A stretch of DNA of 64,000 bases, taken from positions 79,245 through 143,244 of the forward strand of contig NZ_LUKE01000005.1 of the NCBI RefSeq assembly GCF_001592735.1. Direction: 5' to 3'. The stretch's first letter is position 1. Every line of letters starts with the position of its first letter. Shown one piece after another: positions 24,158-32,388 of the stretch. The position numbers and the translations under genes are program-made. This DNA comes from Bdellovibrio bacteriovorus. Its GTDB lineage: Bacteria; Bdellovibrionota; Bdellovibrionia; Bdellovibrionales; Bdellovibrionaceae. The notes beneath the pieces are model-generated. The model saw only the letters and a list, made by a program, of their open reading frames with translations, was not told the DNA's origin and did not search any database.

Positions 24158-26062
24158 TTAACTTCCCGCCCTGCTAGAGAAGCACTGCACGTAATAAGGG
24201 CGGCCCTTTCCATCCAGGGCGTAACCGATGCCTGTTGAATTAAATTTACTATTCAGAATATTCGCACGATGCCCGCTTGAATTCATCCATGCCGTGACAA
24301 CGGAAGTTGTCGTGTACCCGTAGGCGATATTTTCACCCGCGGATCCACCAGTCACCCCGAAGGTTGTTGCCCGCTGACTGAAGGATCCTTGCGTGGGGCT
24401 TGTGTGAGAAAAGAAATTATTCTTTGCCATGTCTTCAGCATGGGATTGCGCTAAGGCCTGGCAATTTGATAGCACTTTTAAGCTATTCAAACCTTGAGCT
24501 CTTCTTTGCGCGTTAATACCTTTCATCACTTCGCAACCCGCCCCGGTCAAAGATCCACACTCTGTCCCCGGAGTGGGAGTGGGCGTAGGAGTTGGTGTAG
24601 GTGTCGGACTTGGTGAGGGCGAAGGAGAAGGCGCAGGTGTTGGTGTCGTTGGATTTGACGCAGAGGAATTGATCGCTTGCGCTAAGACTTTTAAATTTAA
24701 TGAATTTCCATCTTTGATTCTTGATGAAAGCGCTGACACCTTCTGTGCGCCATTTAACATCATACGCTCAACAATCTCTGGCGTAGGAGTCACGCCCCGG
24801 GATTTTAATAATGCAAAAGTCATCGCGGCTGCGCCCGCAGCAACCGGCGACGCCATGGATGTGCCGCTCATGTTGACGTAACGATTGTTCGTTGATATCG
24901 AAAGAATATTCTGCCCTGGAGCCGCGAGTTCCACATAATCGGTGCTGTAATTTGAAAAGCTTGCCAAAGCCGTCGCAGAAGAAAGAGCGCCGACGGAAAT
25001 AAATCCCGCAAATTCTCTCGCGTAAGAGGCAGGACTTTGAAATGTTGTGGCAGAAAGCTGTGCGCCGTTATTACCGGCGGCGGCCACAACAATGACACCT
25101 TTTTTGATGGCGTTAGAAATCGCGGTTTTCATGATTGAGGACTGTCCTGAAGATCCCAAACTTAGATTGATAACGTTAGCCCCGTTTTCAACGGCATAGT
25201 TGATACCATTGACCACACCCGAGGTGGCGCCAGAACCGCTGCTGCTGAGAACTTTAACGGCCATCAGTTTTACTTGCGCGGACATAACCCCGGCAACACC
25301 GACATTATTATTAGTCACAGCACCGATGATACCGGCGACATGCGAACCGTGTCCATGATCATCCATTGGGTCGTCATCTTTAGATATGAAGTCGGCACCG
25401 TAACTGCCGTTAGAACTTCTCCACATATTTTGTGCAAGATCTGGATGAGAATAGTCCACACCCGAATCAACGATCGCAACAATAACACTCGTATTAATTC
25501 CGTTAGCGCCAAAGAAGGTGTCGTTCCCCGTGGAAGCTTCAATCGCCGTCATATGCCACTGACGACTGTACATAGGGTCATTGGGCACTGCTGCAATCGT
25601 AACATCAGCGTCGTTGCTGATTTGCACGATACAGTCATCGCTTTCAGCGTCCTGGCTTAGCTCTGCAAGCTCGGTATCTTTAGAAAGCTTAAACGCATAG
25701 GCTTGATATCTTAATTTTTTCTTTTCGCCTGAAGCATTTTGAATTTCATGAGAAAGGCGGCCGGCGGATCTTTCCACGCATTCGGTGTCAACTAAGCCAA
25801 CCAGTCTCGTTCCGTGACGTAGAACTTTATTACGAATAGCCTTAGCTCCCGCCTTAGATTGCGCGGACCGGCCCTCAATTTCGATGGCGTCAAATCCTTG
25901 GGCGGCTAAAACTTCATCATCGATCTCGACCTTGTCACCTTCTGCGACGAGGGGCGCAGAAAGCGACTCGATCTGAGCGACGGATTGAGAGTTCTCTTTA
26001 CTACAAGCAGTGAGGATCAGACATATCAATAATAGACCTTTAAAGTTAGCCGATAGATTCAC
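24158..26062 (-). CDS. Lipoprotein with subtilisin-like protease and CAP domains
   Basis: 634 residues from a GTG with AGGGGG upstream. Lipobox ILTAC with Cys20. Residues about 40-160 form a propeptide-like region. The S8 subtilase domain (165-465) has the full triad: Asp199 (IVDSGVD), His238 (HGHGSHVAG) and Ser402 (GTSMASP), plus oxyanion Asn331. A Pro-Thr/Ser linker (471-499) leads to a CAP/SCP-like domain (about 511-628) with INAQRRAQGL, HAEDMAKNNFFSH, AGENIAYGY, WMNSSGHRANIL and GIGYA. Predicted outer-surface or periplasmic protease; a role in digesting or opening prey is inference. Confidence 0.92.
   Translation of the reverse strand: MNLSANFKGLLLICLILTACSKENSQSVAQIESLSAPLVAEGDKVEIDDEVLAAQGFDAIEIEGRSAQSKAGAKAIRNKVLRHGTRLVGLVDTECVERSAGRLSHEIQNASGEKKKLRYQAYAFKLSKDTELAELSQDAESDDCIVQISNDADVTIAAVPNDPMYSRQWHMTAIEASTGNDTFFGANGINTSVIVAIVDSGVDYSHPDLAQNMWRSSNGSYGADFISKDDDPMDDHGHGSHVAGIIGAVTNNNVGVAGVMSAQVKLMAVKVLSSSGSGATSGVVNGINYAVENGANVINLSLGSSGQSSIMKTAISNAIKKGVIVVAAAGNNGAQLSATTFQSPASYAREFAGFISVGALSSATALASFSNYSTDYVELAAPGQNILSISTNNRYVNMSGTSMASPVAAGAAAMTFALLKSRGVTPTPEIVERMMLNGAQKVSALSSRIKDGNSLNLKVLAQAINSSASNPTTPTPAPSPSPSPSPTPTPTPTPTPTPGTECGSLTGAGCEVMKGINAQRRAQGLNSLKVLSNCQALAQSHAEDMAKNNFFSHTSPTQGSFSQRATTFGVTGGSAGENIAYGYTTTSVVTAWMNSSGHRANILNSKFNSTGIGYALDGKGRPYYVQCFSSRAGS
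24566..24652 (-). repeat. Low-complexity Pro-Thr/Ser linker repeat inside the subtilase-CAP gene
   Basis: A tandem array of short CC-rich codon pairs encoding alternating Pro with Thr, Ser or Ala between the protease and CAP domains. Such arrays vary in length by slippage, and they make long spurious frames on the other strand. Confidence 0.8.
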
Positions 26063-26217
26063 TTGTGCCCCCTAAAACTTAGGAATGCAAAATGGGGGCT
26101 AGCCGAGCCTCACTTATATTAGAGACCAAAATTTATTTTTGATTTGAATGTGGAAGAATCTGACAACGATCATTTAATACACAATCCGTAATGTTCGGAT
26201 CATGCTGAATTCGTTTC

Positions 26218-26688
26218 CTATTGATCCACTTTCAAGAATGCAAACACCCGCGTTTCTAAAAAATCCGGCTCCATAATTTTTGAGCAATGGGGGCAAGGCA
26301 CTTTGGGGAGCCTCACTTCAGATTTTTTAGATATCATGTCTTCAGCATAAAAATAGTCTTTGTTTCGCTCCATCTGCACCAAGACTTCCTCGGAATCATC
26401 GGGGCAAAAAAAGTATCCACGAACGGACTGAATTTTCATGAACGGTGGAAAAAAACGATCGATAAGATGGGATTGCACGGCTAAAGAGTTCGGGACGTTC
26501 AATAGATATACTCGAATGCCCGGCGGCAATGTTTTGCACCAACGCATCCAACGAAGGATCCCGGTAGAGTTAATGATCTTAACTTTTTCCAGATTGATCC
26601 AAAGCTCAGCCGTTGATTCAGGCAAAACTTCATCGAAAAACTGAGTATCTTGGTCGATGTTCTCGTTGATGACTCGATCTAACCGCAC
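26218..26688 (-). CDS. STAS-like protein with C-terminal zinc-binding tail
   Basis: 156 residues from a GTG with GGAG eight bases upstream. Residues about 25-85 look like a STAS domain (ELWINLEKVKIINSTGILRWMRWCKTL, VYLLNVP), with Ser41 at the position phosphorylated in anti-sigma factor antagonists. The C-terminal part adds Cys95 and a CPHC pair (132, 135) that could bind zinc, unusual for STAS proteins. Downstream of a PP2C-type gene on the same strand, it would fit a partner-switching pair, although that phosphatase gene is disrupted. Confidence 0.65.
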   Translation of the reverse strand: MRLDRVINENIDQDTQFFDEVLPESTAELWINLEKVKIINSTGILRWMRWCKTLPPGIRVYLLNVPNSLAVQSHLIDRFFPPFMKIQSVRGYFFCPDDSEEVLVQMERNKDYFYAEDMISKKSEVRLPKVPCPHCSKIMEPDFLETRVFAFLKVDQ

Positions 26689-26868
26689 TCTTTTGCTCCT
26701 AAATTAGTTCTTCCCAGTTATGTGGGGACGCCAAGAAGTCTAACAATCAGCCCAGACATTTGGCAAATGTTCACCATAGTATCAAGACATAATTGTCGTT
26801 AGAAGGCACTCTGCGGTCAAGGACAGAGGAAAAAATGACGAAATAGCGGGCACGCAAGGTGATTTGAG

Positions 26869-27628
26869 TCAGTCCTTATTAGAAATTCTTATGACTGTAA
26901 GGTCATCAGGAAAGGACTTTTCTATATTTTCTAATACCAGGGATTCCCATAACCCCCGAGGCCACTCGTCAAATCTTGTATTTTCTAAAGCTCTGACAAG
27001 CTTCCGTTCACCGAAATGTCGACCATTAGCTACGAAAAACTCAAAAGCCCCCTCTGAATAGAGGTAAAGCTTGGTATTTGGCTCAAAAACAGAACTAGCC
27101 ACTTTGGCGGGGTGAGACGATGAAGCCGAAGAAGTACGCGAAATGGGAGGACTTGGAGGGACATCCTGTTCTACCGCCGCCGCCGTCCCAACAATGGAAA
27201 TCGGACAGGGAGAGTTTGAGCGCAGATAATCAACCTTCCTATTTTTTTTATTGATACGCACTAGCTGCAAAGCGAGATCATAATTTAACTGGTGAGCAAT
27301 ATATTTTGTCCGCACAATATTAAATAAAGTGGAAAGATCAACCTCTTCAACTAAGGCGGTTTTAAAGATCTCTTTTACTAGGAAGGTGATTTGTGCCGCT
27401 GGAAGGCCGTGACCGGTGACGTCCGCAAGATATATGTAAATCCACTCCTCACAGACAATAACGTCAAAAAAGTCCCCGGAAAGATCGGCGCTGGGTTCGT
27501 AAAGCGCTTCAATTTTAAAGTCCCCAATTTCTTGATTGAGCGGCGGCAAAAGTGCTTGCTGGATATCTTTGGCTGCCCCAATCTGCTTTTTGCAACAGCG
27601 CTGATTGCTGCCTTAGCTCATGCCGCAC
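26869..27628 (-). pseudogene. PP2C/SpoIIE-type phosphatase with a one-base frameshift near its N-terminus
   Basis: From TTG 27549 to 26869 the frame gives 226 residues with PP2C/RsbU motifs: YEPSADLSGDFFDVI (two metal Asp), IYLADVTGHGLPAA, LYLYSEGAFEFF and FPDDLTVIRI. Upstream, the family segment AKDIQQALLPPL is in frame but cut off by TAA at 27613-27615. The preceding family sequence (RHELRQQSALLQKA) lies in another frame and rejoins if one A of the A5 run (27587-27591) is removed. A GTG at 27628 could be the original start, without sensor domain. An insert of Ala/Ser/Pro (about 125-150) interrupts the domain. Confidence 0.7.
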
Positions 27629-28006
27629 AAGAAGAATTGTTTAGTGATCAGCAAAGATATCCCCCCTGTCCGCCCGTACGACGGTCAAAAGGTATCCTCG
27701 GCCATATAACTAGATTTAAGATATCCATATTGGTGCCGCATTTTTCTGTGCTCCTACTCTTTGCAGACTACCACCGCTTGTCCTGTGACCCGAGGCTCAT
27801 GCAAGAGAAAGTTTGCATCCTGTTCATTGATCGACCCTGGATTTCCGTTCGGATTTACGCTGATCGAACTATCCAATAAAAGTGGTTGACGATATACCGC
27901 TTCTGAAACTTCGGTATATGAAGGGCCAAGCAAGGGTTACGTCTTGATTGCGGAAGATGTTTACGAAGGAATGAAATCAAAGCGAATCCACATCCCCAGA
28001 AACTAA
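27629..28006. other. Degenerate gap with a short orphan coding tail
   Basis: About 380 bp without an intact gene. On the plus strand, 27890-28006 reads a 38-residue tail between in-frame stops (contains SETSVYEGPSKGYVLIAEDV and ends IHIPRN), followed directly by a terminator. This looks like the 3' remnant of a decayed gene. The rest shows only scattered stops in all frames. No start codon or Shine-Dalgarno fits the tail. Confidence 0.45.
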
Positions 28007-28030
28007 AAAGACGACCTCTCGGTCGTCTTT
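28007..28030. terminator. Bidirectional terminator
   Basis: Stem AAAGACGACC, loop TCTC, GGTCGTCTTT, with A/T-rich flanks on both sides. On the minus strand it serves the papain-like gene ending at 28106; on the plus strand it follows the orphan coding tail. Confidence 0.8.
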
Positions 28031-28105
28031 AATAGAACTTTTTAGCGCACTTAGGCCCTTGGAAAACCAGGGTTATTGTTCACTCATAGCTAGAGAGAAA
28101 AATCT

Positions 28106-29314
28106 TTATTTGGTCGGCTTGTTGGCTAATCTCAAAAGTTTGCCGATACCAGAAGTTGATCTTTCTTTATTAGCGTCTGAGTCTTCAAGCACTTGATCCA
28201 TCTCAAAATCCGCACCCCGCACGCGGCCAGACATGCAAACTAGAGTGTTGAGTTTCGGTCTCAAAACAGAGTCTACCTCGGGGTATAACGAATTATAGAC
28301 ATAGACTTTATGTCCGTTTTCATCCATGACTTTGTAAAACATAGCCGTATCCCACGGTTTTCCTGTTAGTGTGCCACACAAGATTTCACTAGATTTCTTA
28401 CTTATCCAATCTAGAGAAATTTTGTCACCTTGATTTGCTAACATAACTTCGGGCACCCATACTTTACAATCCTGTTCATATTGCAATTTGCGATTTGCAC
28501 TTGGCTTACGACACCAGTCCTCTCCCCATGAATTCTTTAATAGATATTCGGTTTGCGATTTATTCACCCGTTTTCCAACGATGGCGATCGCATGTTGGCC
28601 GCATCCATTTTCACCTGTTCTTAAAATGTTTGCACAAAATCCTAAGCCCACAGGTTGAGGATTTTCGGCACACAAACTTTGATTTACAACTGTTCTAATA
28701 ACTGTAGCATTATTCTTAGGCTGGTCGAGATTAAGGGAGTTTAGCTGAATTGAGGCATCAGGCTCAATGGAATCTGATCCGCATATTATCGGCACAATTT
28801 TTTGATTGATAAATTTTGCTGAAGAAGTCCGACTCCCAGATGAAAAAAGCTCTTCAAAACTATTCAAAATAGCCATTTTTTTTCCCGAATCAAATTTATA
28901 GTCGTCCAAAGATTTTTCGACTGACATCAACGCCTCGGACGTATTGCCTGGGATGCTCTCCGCGGCCCAATGCAGGGCATCCGTGAATGATGACATAGAA
29001 TTATTCCCGAAAAACTTGTTTAGGATACCATCAGTACAAAGTGTCGTTTTAAAGGGAATTTCTTGAGGTAAAGATATCGCAAGTCCCATATTGTAGATAT
29101 CTGTCGACCTTTTATAAAAGAAAACATTTCTATCTGAAGAGGTTCTCTTTAAATCCGTTTCGCCGTGACTAAATCTCCAAGCATCTTTAAGTGCTAATGC
29201 CATTTGATACGTACACGTACCACCCACTTGATTTCGCGTGGGAATGGATCGCATTAAATCTTGCTTTCTGAAATGATGCTGTAGTTGCACTACAAGACAC
29301 TCAGCAATAATCAT
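28106..29314 (-). CDS. Papain-like (C1) cysteine protease homologue
   Basis: 402 residues. Papain-type active-site elements are in order: Gln29 and Cys34 (RNQVGGTCTYQMALAL), His241 (GENGCGQHAIAIVGKR) and Asn261 (LLKNSWGEDWC). Additional paired Cys suggest an oxidised, extracytoplasmic protein, yet the frame begins only 30 residues before the active site and has no signal peptide or propeptide; an in-frame TAG lies 12 bases above the ATG. The N-terminus may have been lost. The C-terminal 120 residues are unassigned. Confidence 0.75.
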   Translation of the reverse strand: MIIAECLVVQLQHHFRKQDLMRSIPTRNQVGGTCTYQMALALKDAWRFSHGETDLKRTSSDRNVFFYKRSTDIYNMGLAISLPQEIPFKTTLCTDGILNKFFGNNSMSSFTDALHWAAESIPGNTSEALMSVEKSLDDYKFDSGKKMAILNSFEELFSSGSRTSSAKFINQKIVPIICGSDSIEPDASIQLNSLNLDQPKNNATVIRTVVNQSLCAENPQPVGLGFCANILRTGENGCGQHAIAIVGKRVNKSQTEYLLKNSWGEDWCRKPSANRKLQYEQDCKVWVPEVMLANQGDKISLDWISKKSSEILCGTLTGKPWDTAMFYKVMDENGHKVYVYNSLYPEVDSVLRPKLNTLVCMSGRVRGADFEMDQVLEDSDANKERSTSGIGKLLRLANKPTK

Positions 29315-29523
29315 TCCGTGCCGCTAGCAATAAGTTATTTAATAAGTGTCTCAATTTAAGATTCGACGTATTTTGTTAGTCATAAAGGGAATGGTTTCGG
29401 AGCGCTGCCTCTCGCCATAGCATGGATGCTAAGTCGAAGTGTAACCCGAAGGGCAAAGGCAGGAGCCTGCTTAATTAATGACGAGATGGTCACTAAACCC
29501 AAAGTTTGGCCGGAAAAGAAATA

Positions 29524-30447
29524 TTAACGACCGCCCAGCTCCTTTACCCGCTTTGTTCGCACCTCATCTCCATCAATAAGGCCATCCGACTTGGTAAGCT
29601 CATCATAAGCAAAGCCAAAGTATTTCTTCGCCTCTTGGGTATGATTCAGAACCAAAAGATTTTCCGCGATTTCTTCAAAGACATAACCATCTGGGGCAGA
29701 ATCAGCAGCGAACTCGGCTTCAAGTCTACGAAGGATCTCGAGAGCCTCAACGTTACGTTCTAATCCACGAAGGGCGCGTGCTACAAACCAACGAGCGACT
29801 TGGTGCTCATAGCGGTTTTGTGGCAGCAATCGGTCATAATACTCGACTTGCTTCTGAAGAACAGAAAGAGCCGCTTTATAGTCATTCAATTGGATGTAGG
29901 TGTAGCCAATATTATTATAAAGAGATCCCAACCATGATCGAGCACCCGGATCTTGTGATTTTTCCGCAAATTCGAGAGCCTTTAAGTTCCATTCCAACTG
30001 TTTTTTAATATCCGGTTCAGCGATTGCCACCATATGGTAGGCATCGACTACGTAGCCATCCTGCTTTGTTGCGATTCCTAAATCTACCGCTTTCAAAAAT
30101 AGCGGCAAAGCCAAGTCTGGTTTCTTGCTCGAGTTGAACGTACGTCCACGCTCCAACAAATACCTCACTTCTGCGACGGGCGTATCGGGACCTATTTTTA
30201 CTTCTACTGTATCCAATATGGCGTGGGCCTTTGCAAATTTACTTTGAAGAGACTGAGTGCGAGCAATTTGGGTGAGAAGCTGGAGGTAATAGTCTTTGTT
30301 ACCGGATTTTTCAGCCTCGGGAAGGATTTCGCGAAACCTCGCTTCAGTTTCGGCTGGATTACGGTAGTTCCACATCTTATCGAAATTTGGAAGCTCGTTG
30401 CTCGCATACACCATAAAACACCCCACAAGAAGAGTTAGAAATTTCAT
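29524..30447 (-). CDS. Exported TPR-repeat protein
   Basis: 307 residues; TTGGAGAGG precedes the ATG at 30447. Signal peptide MKFLTLLVGCFMVYAS. The mature protein is all-helical with several TPR-like repeats (DYYLQLLTQIARTQSLQSKF, LGSLYNNIGYTYIQLNDYKA, QVARWFVARALRGLERNVEA, EIAENLLVLNHTQEAKKYF). Periplasmic scaffold or binding protein; partners unknown. The 29315-29523 gap beside it holds nothing recognisable. Confidence 0.8.
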   Translation of the reverse strand: MKFLTLLVGCFMVYASNELPNFDKMWNYRNPAETEARFREILPEAEKSGNKDYYLQLLTQIARTQSLQSKFAKAHAILDTVEVKIGPDTPVAEVRYLLERGRTFNSSKKPDLALPLFLKAVDLGIATKQDGYVVDAYHMVAIAEPDIKKQLEWNLKALEFAEKSQDPGARSWLGSLYNNIGYTYIQLNDYKAALSVLQKQVEYYDRLLPQNRYEHQVARWFVARALRGLERNVEALEILRRLEAEFAADSAPDGYVFEEIAENLLVLNHTQEAKKYFGFAYDELTKSDGLIDGDEVRTKRVKELGGR

Positions 30448-30642
30448 TATCCTCTCCAATTCAAACCTTTTGCGGCGGAATCCTATCAATAGATGTTTCC
30501 ATCTTCTATGAAGACCATGCTAAAGGAATTTTTTACTCTTAAATGACTAGGGAGAAGTACTATCAAAGAGTGCGAAACCAAAACCGAACGGGGTTAGAAG
30601 CTTTAGAAACTATAGAACCGTAGAACCTATCGAACCCACAAA

Positions 30643-30671
30643 TAAAAAAAGGAAGCCTTGCGGGCTTCCTT
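30643..30671 (-). terminator. Terminator of tRNA-Asp
   Basis: Stem AAGGAAGCC / GGCTTCCTT with a five-base loop. On the minus strand it is followed by a run of seven T. It lies about 40 bp beyond the tRNA 3' end. Confidence 0.8.
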
Positions 30672-30711
30672 CATTATTCCTTTTCGTGGGGACCGGCCAT
30701 TCTTTAACAAA

Positions 30712-30788
30712 TGGCGGGGTGGACGGGACTCGAACCCGCGGCCTTCCGCGTGACAGGCGGACGTTATAACCAACTTAACTACCACCCC
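30712..30788 (-). tRNA. tRNA-Asp (anticodon GTC)
   Basis: The minus strand reads a complete 77-base cloverleaf: acceptor GGGGTGG pairing with CCACCCC, D-arm with AGTTAAGTTGGTT, anticodon arm CCGCCTGTCACGCGG with GTC, T-arm with GGGTTCGAGTCCC, discriminator G and an encoded CCA. It stands alone with its own terminator. Confidence 0.97.
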
Positions 30789-30958
30789 TCGAATTAGGAG
30801 AATCTTTTATAGCTATTAGAAACCCGCAATACAACAAGATTTTTTAAAAATCTACGTAGCACGGGGCTTAATGCACCGTTTTTAAGCATTTCCAGCACTT
30901 GGAAGACCCCAAATTCCGGTATAGGCTTCTAAAACACCCATCAAGGGAAAGGACGACC

Positions 30959-31234
30959 ATGAAAACAGCCTCTCTTTTAATCACTCTTTTGCTTAGCTCT
31001 GCCGCTTTGGCGGAAACCGTGACTTATAACGTGGAAGGCATGCACTGCGGATCTTGCGCCAAAAACGTAAAGGCCGAAGTCTGCACCATGAAGGGCTTAG
31101 AAAAATGCGAAGTCACTACCGGCAAAGTTGTTATCACCCCTAAAGCAGGTGTCATGATTTCTCAAGATCAGATTCAGGCCGCCATTACTAAAGCGGGCGA
31201 ATACAAAATCACGGGCTCAGAGAAATCCAAATAA
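30959..31234 (+). CDS. Periplasmic heavy-metal-associated (HMA) domain protein
   Basis: 91 residues; AAAGGACGACC precedes the ATG at 30959. The signal peptide MKTASLLITLLLSSAALA is followed by a single HMA fold with the metal motif GMHCGSC (Cys30 and Cys33) and a typical beta-alpha-beta-beta-alpha-beta length. Such export-targeted domains resemble MerP and CopZ and bind Cu(I), Hg(II) or Zn. No transporter lies next to it, so a free-standing periplasmic metal chaperone or buffer is the likely role. Confidence 0.85.
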   Translation: MKTASLLITLLLSSAALAETVTYNVEGMHCGSCAKNVKAEVCTMKGLEKCEVTTGKVVITPKAGVMISQDQIQAAITKAGEYKITGSEKSK

Positions 31235-31345
31235 AAATCCTTAACAGGTTTTTGAGTTTATTCACTTTCAATCCAAGATAAATTGACCGTCCTCACTCTA
31301 GCAGAATGATGACGGTCCTTATTTTTTTTGGCATACTTAGAGTGT

Positions 31346-31756
31346 ATGCATAGCAACTCAGCACTCTCTACAATGACAAAAGGTCGACTCCTTATCATCG
31401 ACGACGAATCCGAACTGCGTGAAGTTCTCACCGCCCTTCTAGAAGAATCCGTTTCTGAAATTCAGTTAGCGGCTAACGGCCTTGAAGGCATCGACATGCT
31501 TAAAAACCAAAAGTTTGATGCTGTTTTGTCTGACGAAAAAATGCCGAAAAAATCCGGCTTAGAAGTTTTAAAATGGATGCGTGAAAACGGACTTCAGATC
31601 CCTTTCATCATCCACACCGGCTATGGCCAAAAAGAGATGGTCCAAGAGGCTCGTAAGCTGGGCGTTTACGCCTTTATTGATAAACCTTGGGACGAACGCG
31701 CCCTGATTAAAACCGTGCAGGAAGCTTTGCGTTCCGGCATGGAGCAACAAAAGTAA
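31346..31756 (+). CDS. Single-domain response regulator (CheY-like receiver)
   Basis: About 136 residues. Receiver hallmarks are Asp19-Asp20 (LLIIDDE), the phospho-acceptor Asp63 (VLSDEKMP), Thr91 (IIHTGYG) and Lys113 (IDKPW). There is no output domain, so it probably acts by protein contact, as CheY or Spo0F do. No cognate histidine kinase is in the window. The start is uncertain (31346 or 31373); neither has a strong Shine-Dalgarno. Confidence 0.85.
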   Translation: MHSNSALSTMTKGRLLIIDDESELREVLTALLEESVSEIQLAANGLEGIDMLKNQKFDAVLSDEKMPKKSGLEVLKWMRENGLQIPFIIHTGYGQKEMVQEARKLGVYAFIDKPWDERALIKTVQEALRSGMEQQK

Positions 31757-31842
31757 TCCCCTTACATCCGACTTGTCTGTTGAGGTAAGTTCCATCATGA
31801 TGGAGCTTTCCGGGCTTTCTAGGGCCCTAGAATGGATACGTT

Positions 31843-32370
31843 ATGCAAAAGCTTTTTTGGCTCGACATGGAGATGACCGGTCTTGATGTTAATAAAGAAG
31901 TCATCATCGAAGTCGCCGCCATCGTCACAGACCTTGATTTTAAAGAGCTGGAAACCTTTGAAACGGTCGTAAAACAACCGCAAAAATATCTAGATTCCAT
32001 GGATGCTTGGAATACCGAACACCATAAGAAATCCGGCCTTACTGCCAAGGTTCCGAACGGCATGGAGCCTGATCAAGTCGAAGCCAAGCTTTGCGATATG
32101 GTTAAAAAGTTTTTCCCTGATCCGAAAGACAAACCTGTCTTGGCCGGAAACTCGATCATGCAAGATCGTTTGTTTATTGATAAGTACATGCCCGACTTTT
32201 CATCGCGCCTGCACTATCGCATGGTGGATGTGTCTTCTTGGAAAGTGATCATCAATAATAAATTTAAATACGTGTATCACAAGGCCAACAAACATCGCGC
32301 CTTGGAAGACATCCGCGAAAGCATCCAAGAGCTTCGTCATTATTGCGACAAAATGCATTTTGAAAAGTAG
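31843..32370 (+). CDS. orn: Oligoribonuclease
   Basis: 175 residues, the usual Orn length. The DEDDh exonuclease motifs are LFWLDMEMTGLD (Asp8, Glu10), the central Asp in SIMQDRLFIDKYMP, and HRALEDI with the catalytic His and last Asp. The WNTEHHKKSGL segment after the first motif is Orn-specific. It degrades 2-5-nucleotide RNA and pGpG in the cytosol to mononucleotides, so it also ends c-di-GMP turnover. The next gene begins 18 bp after the stop and may be co-transcribed. Confidence 0.95.
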   Translation: MQKLFWLDMEMTGLDVNKEVIIEVAAIVTDLDFKELETFETVVKQPQKYLDSMDAWNTEHHKKSGLTAKVPNGMEPDQVEAKLCDMVKKFFPDPKDKPVLAGNSIMQDRLFIDKYMPDFSSRLHYRMVDVSSWKVIINNKFKYVYHKANKHRALEDIRESIQELRHYCDKMHFEK

Positions 32371-32388
32371 TTGGTAAAGTAACTCCGA

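Noticed and set aside
24566..24652. Regular short DNA repeats that might suggest a CRISPR or minisatellite
   Set aside because: The repeats are in-frame Pro-Thr/Ser codons with no spacers and no cas genes nearby.
24573..24881. Plus-strand frame starting with a Gly-Val repeat
   Set aside because: Antisense of the Pro-Thr/Ser linker in the subtilase-CAP gene; the low-complexity repeat keeps the frame open.
27391..27879. 162-codon plus-strand frame
   Set aside because: Lies mostly antisense to the PP2C gene, and its extension runs through the decayed gap; no recognisable domain.
29315..29523. Possible small gene or RNA between the papain-like and TPR genes
   Set aside because: No frame with a start and Shine-Dalgarno, and no convincing hairpin with a T run.
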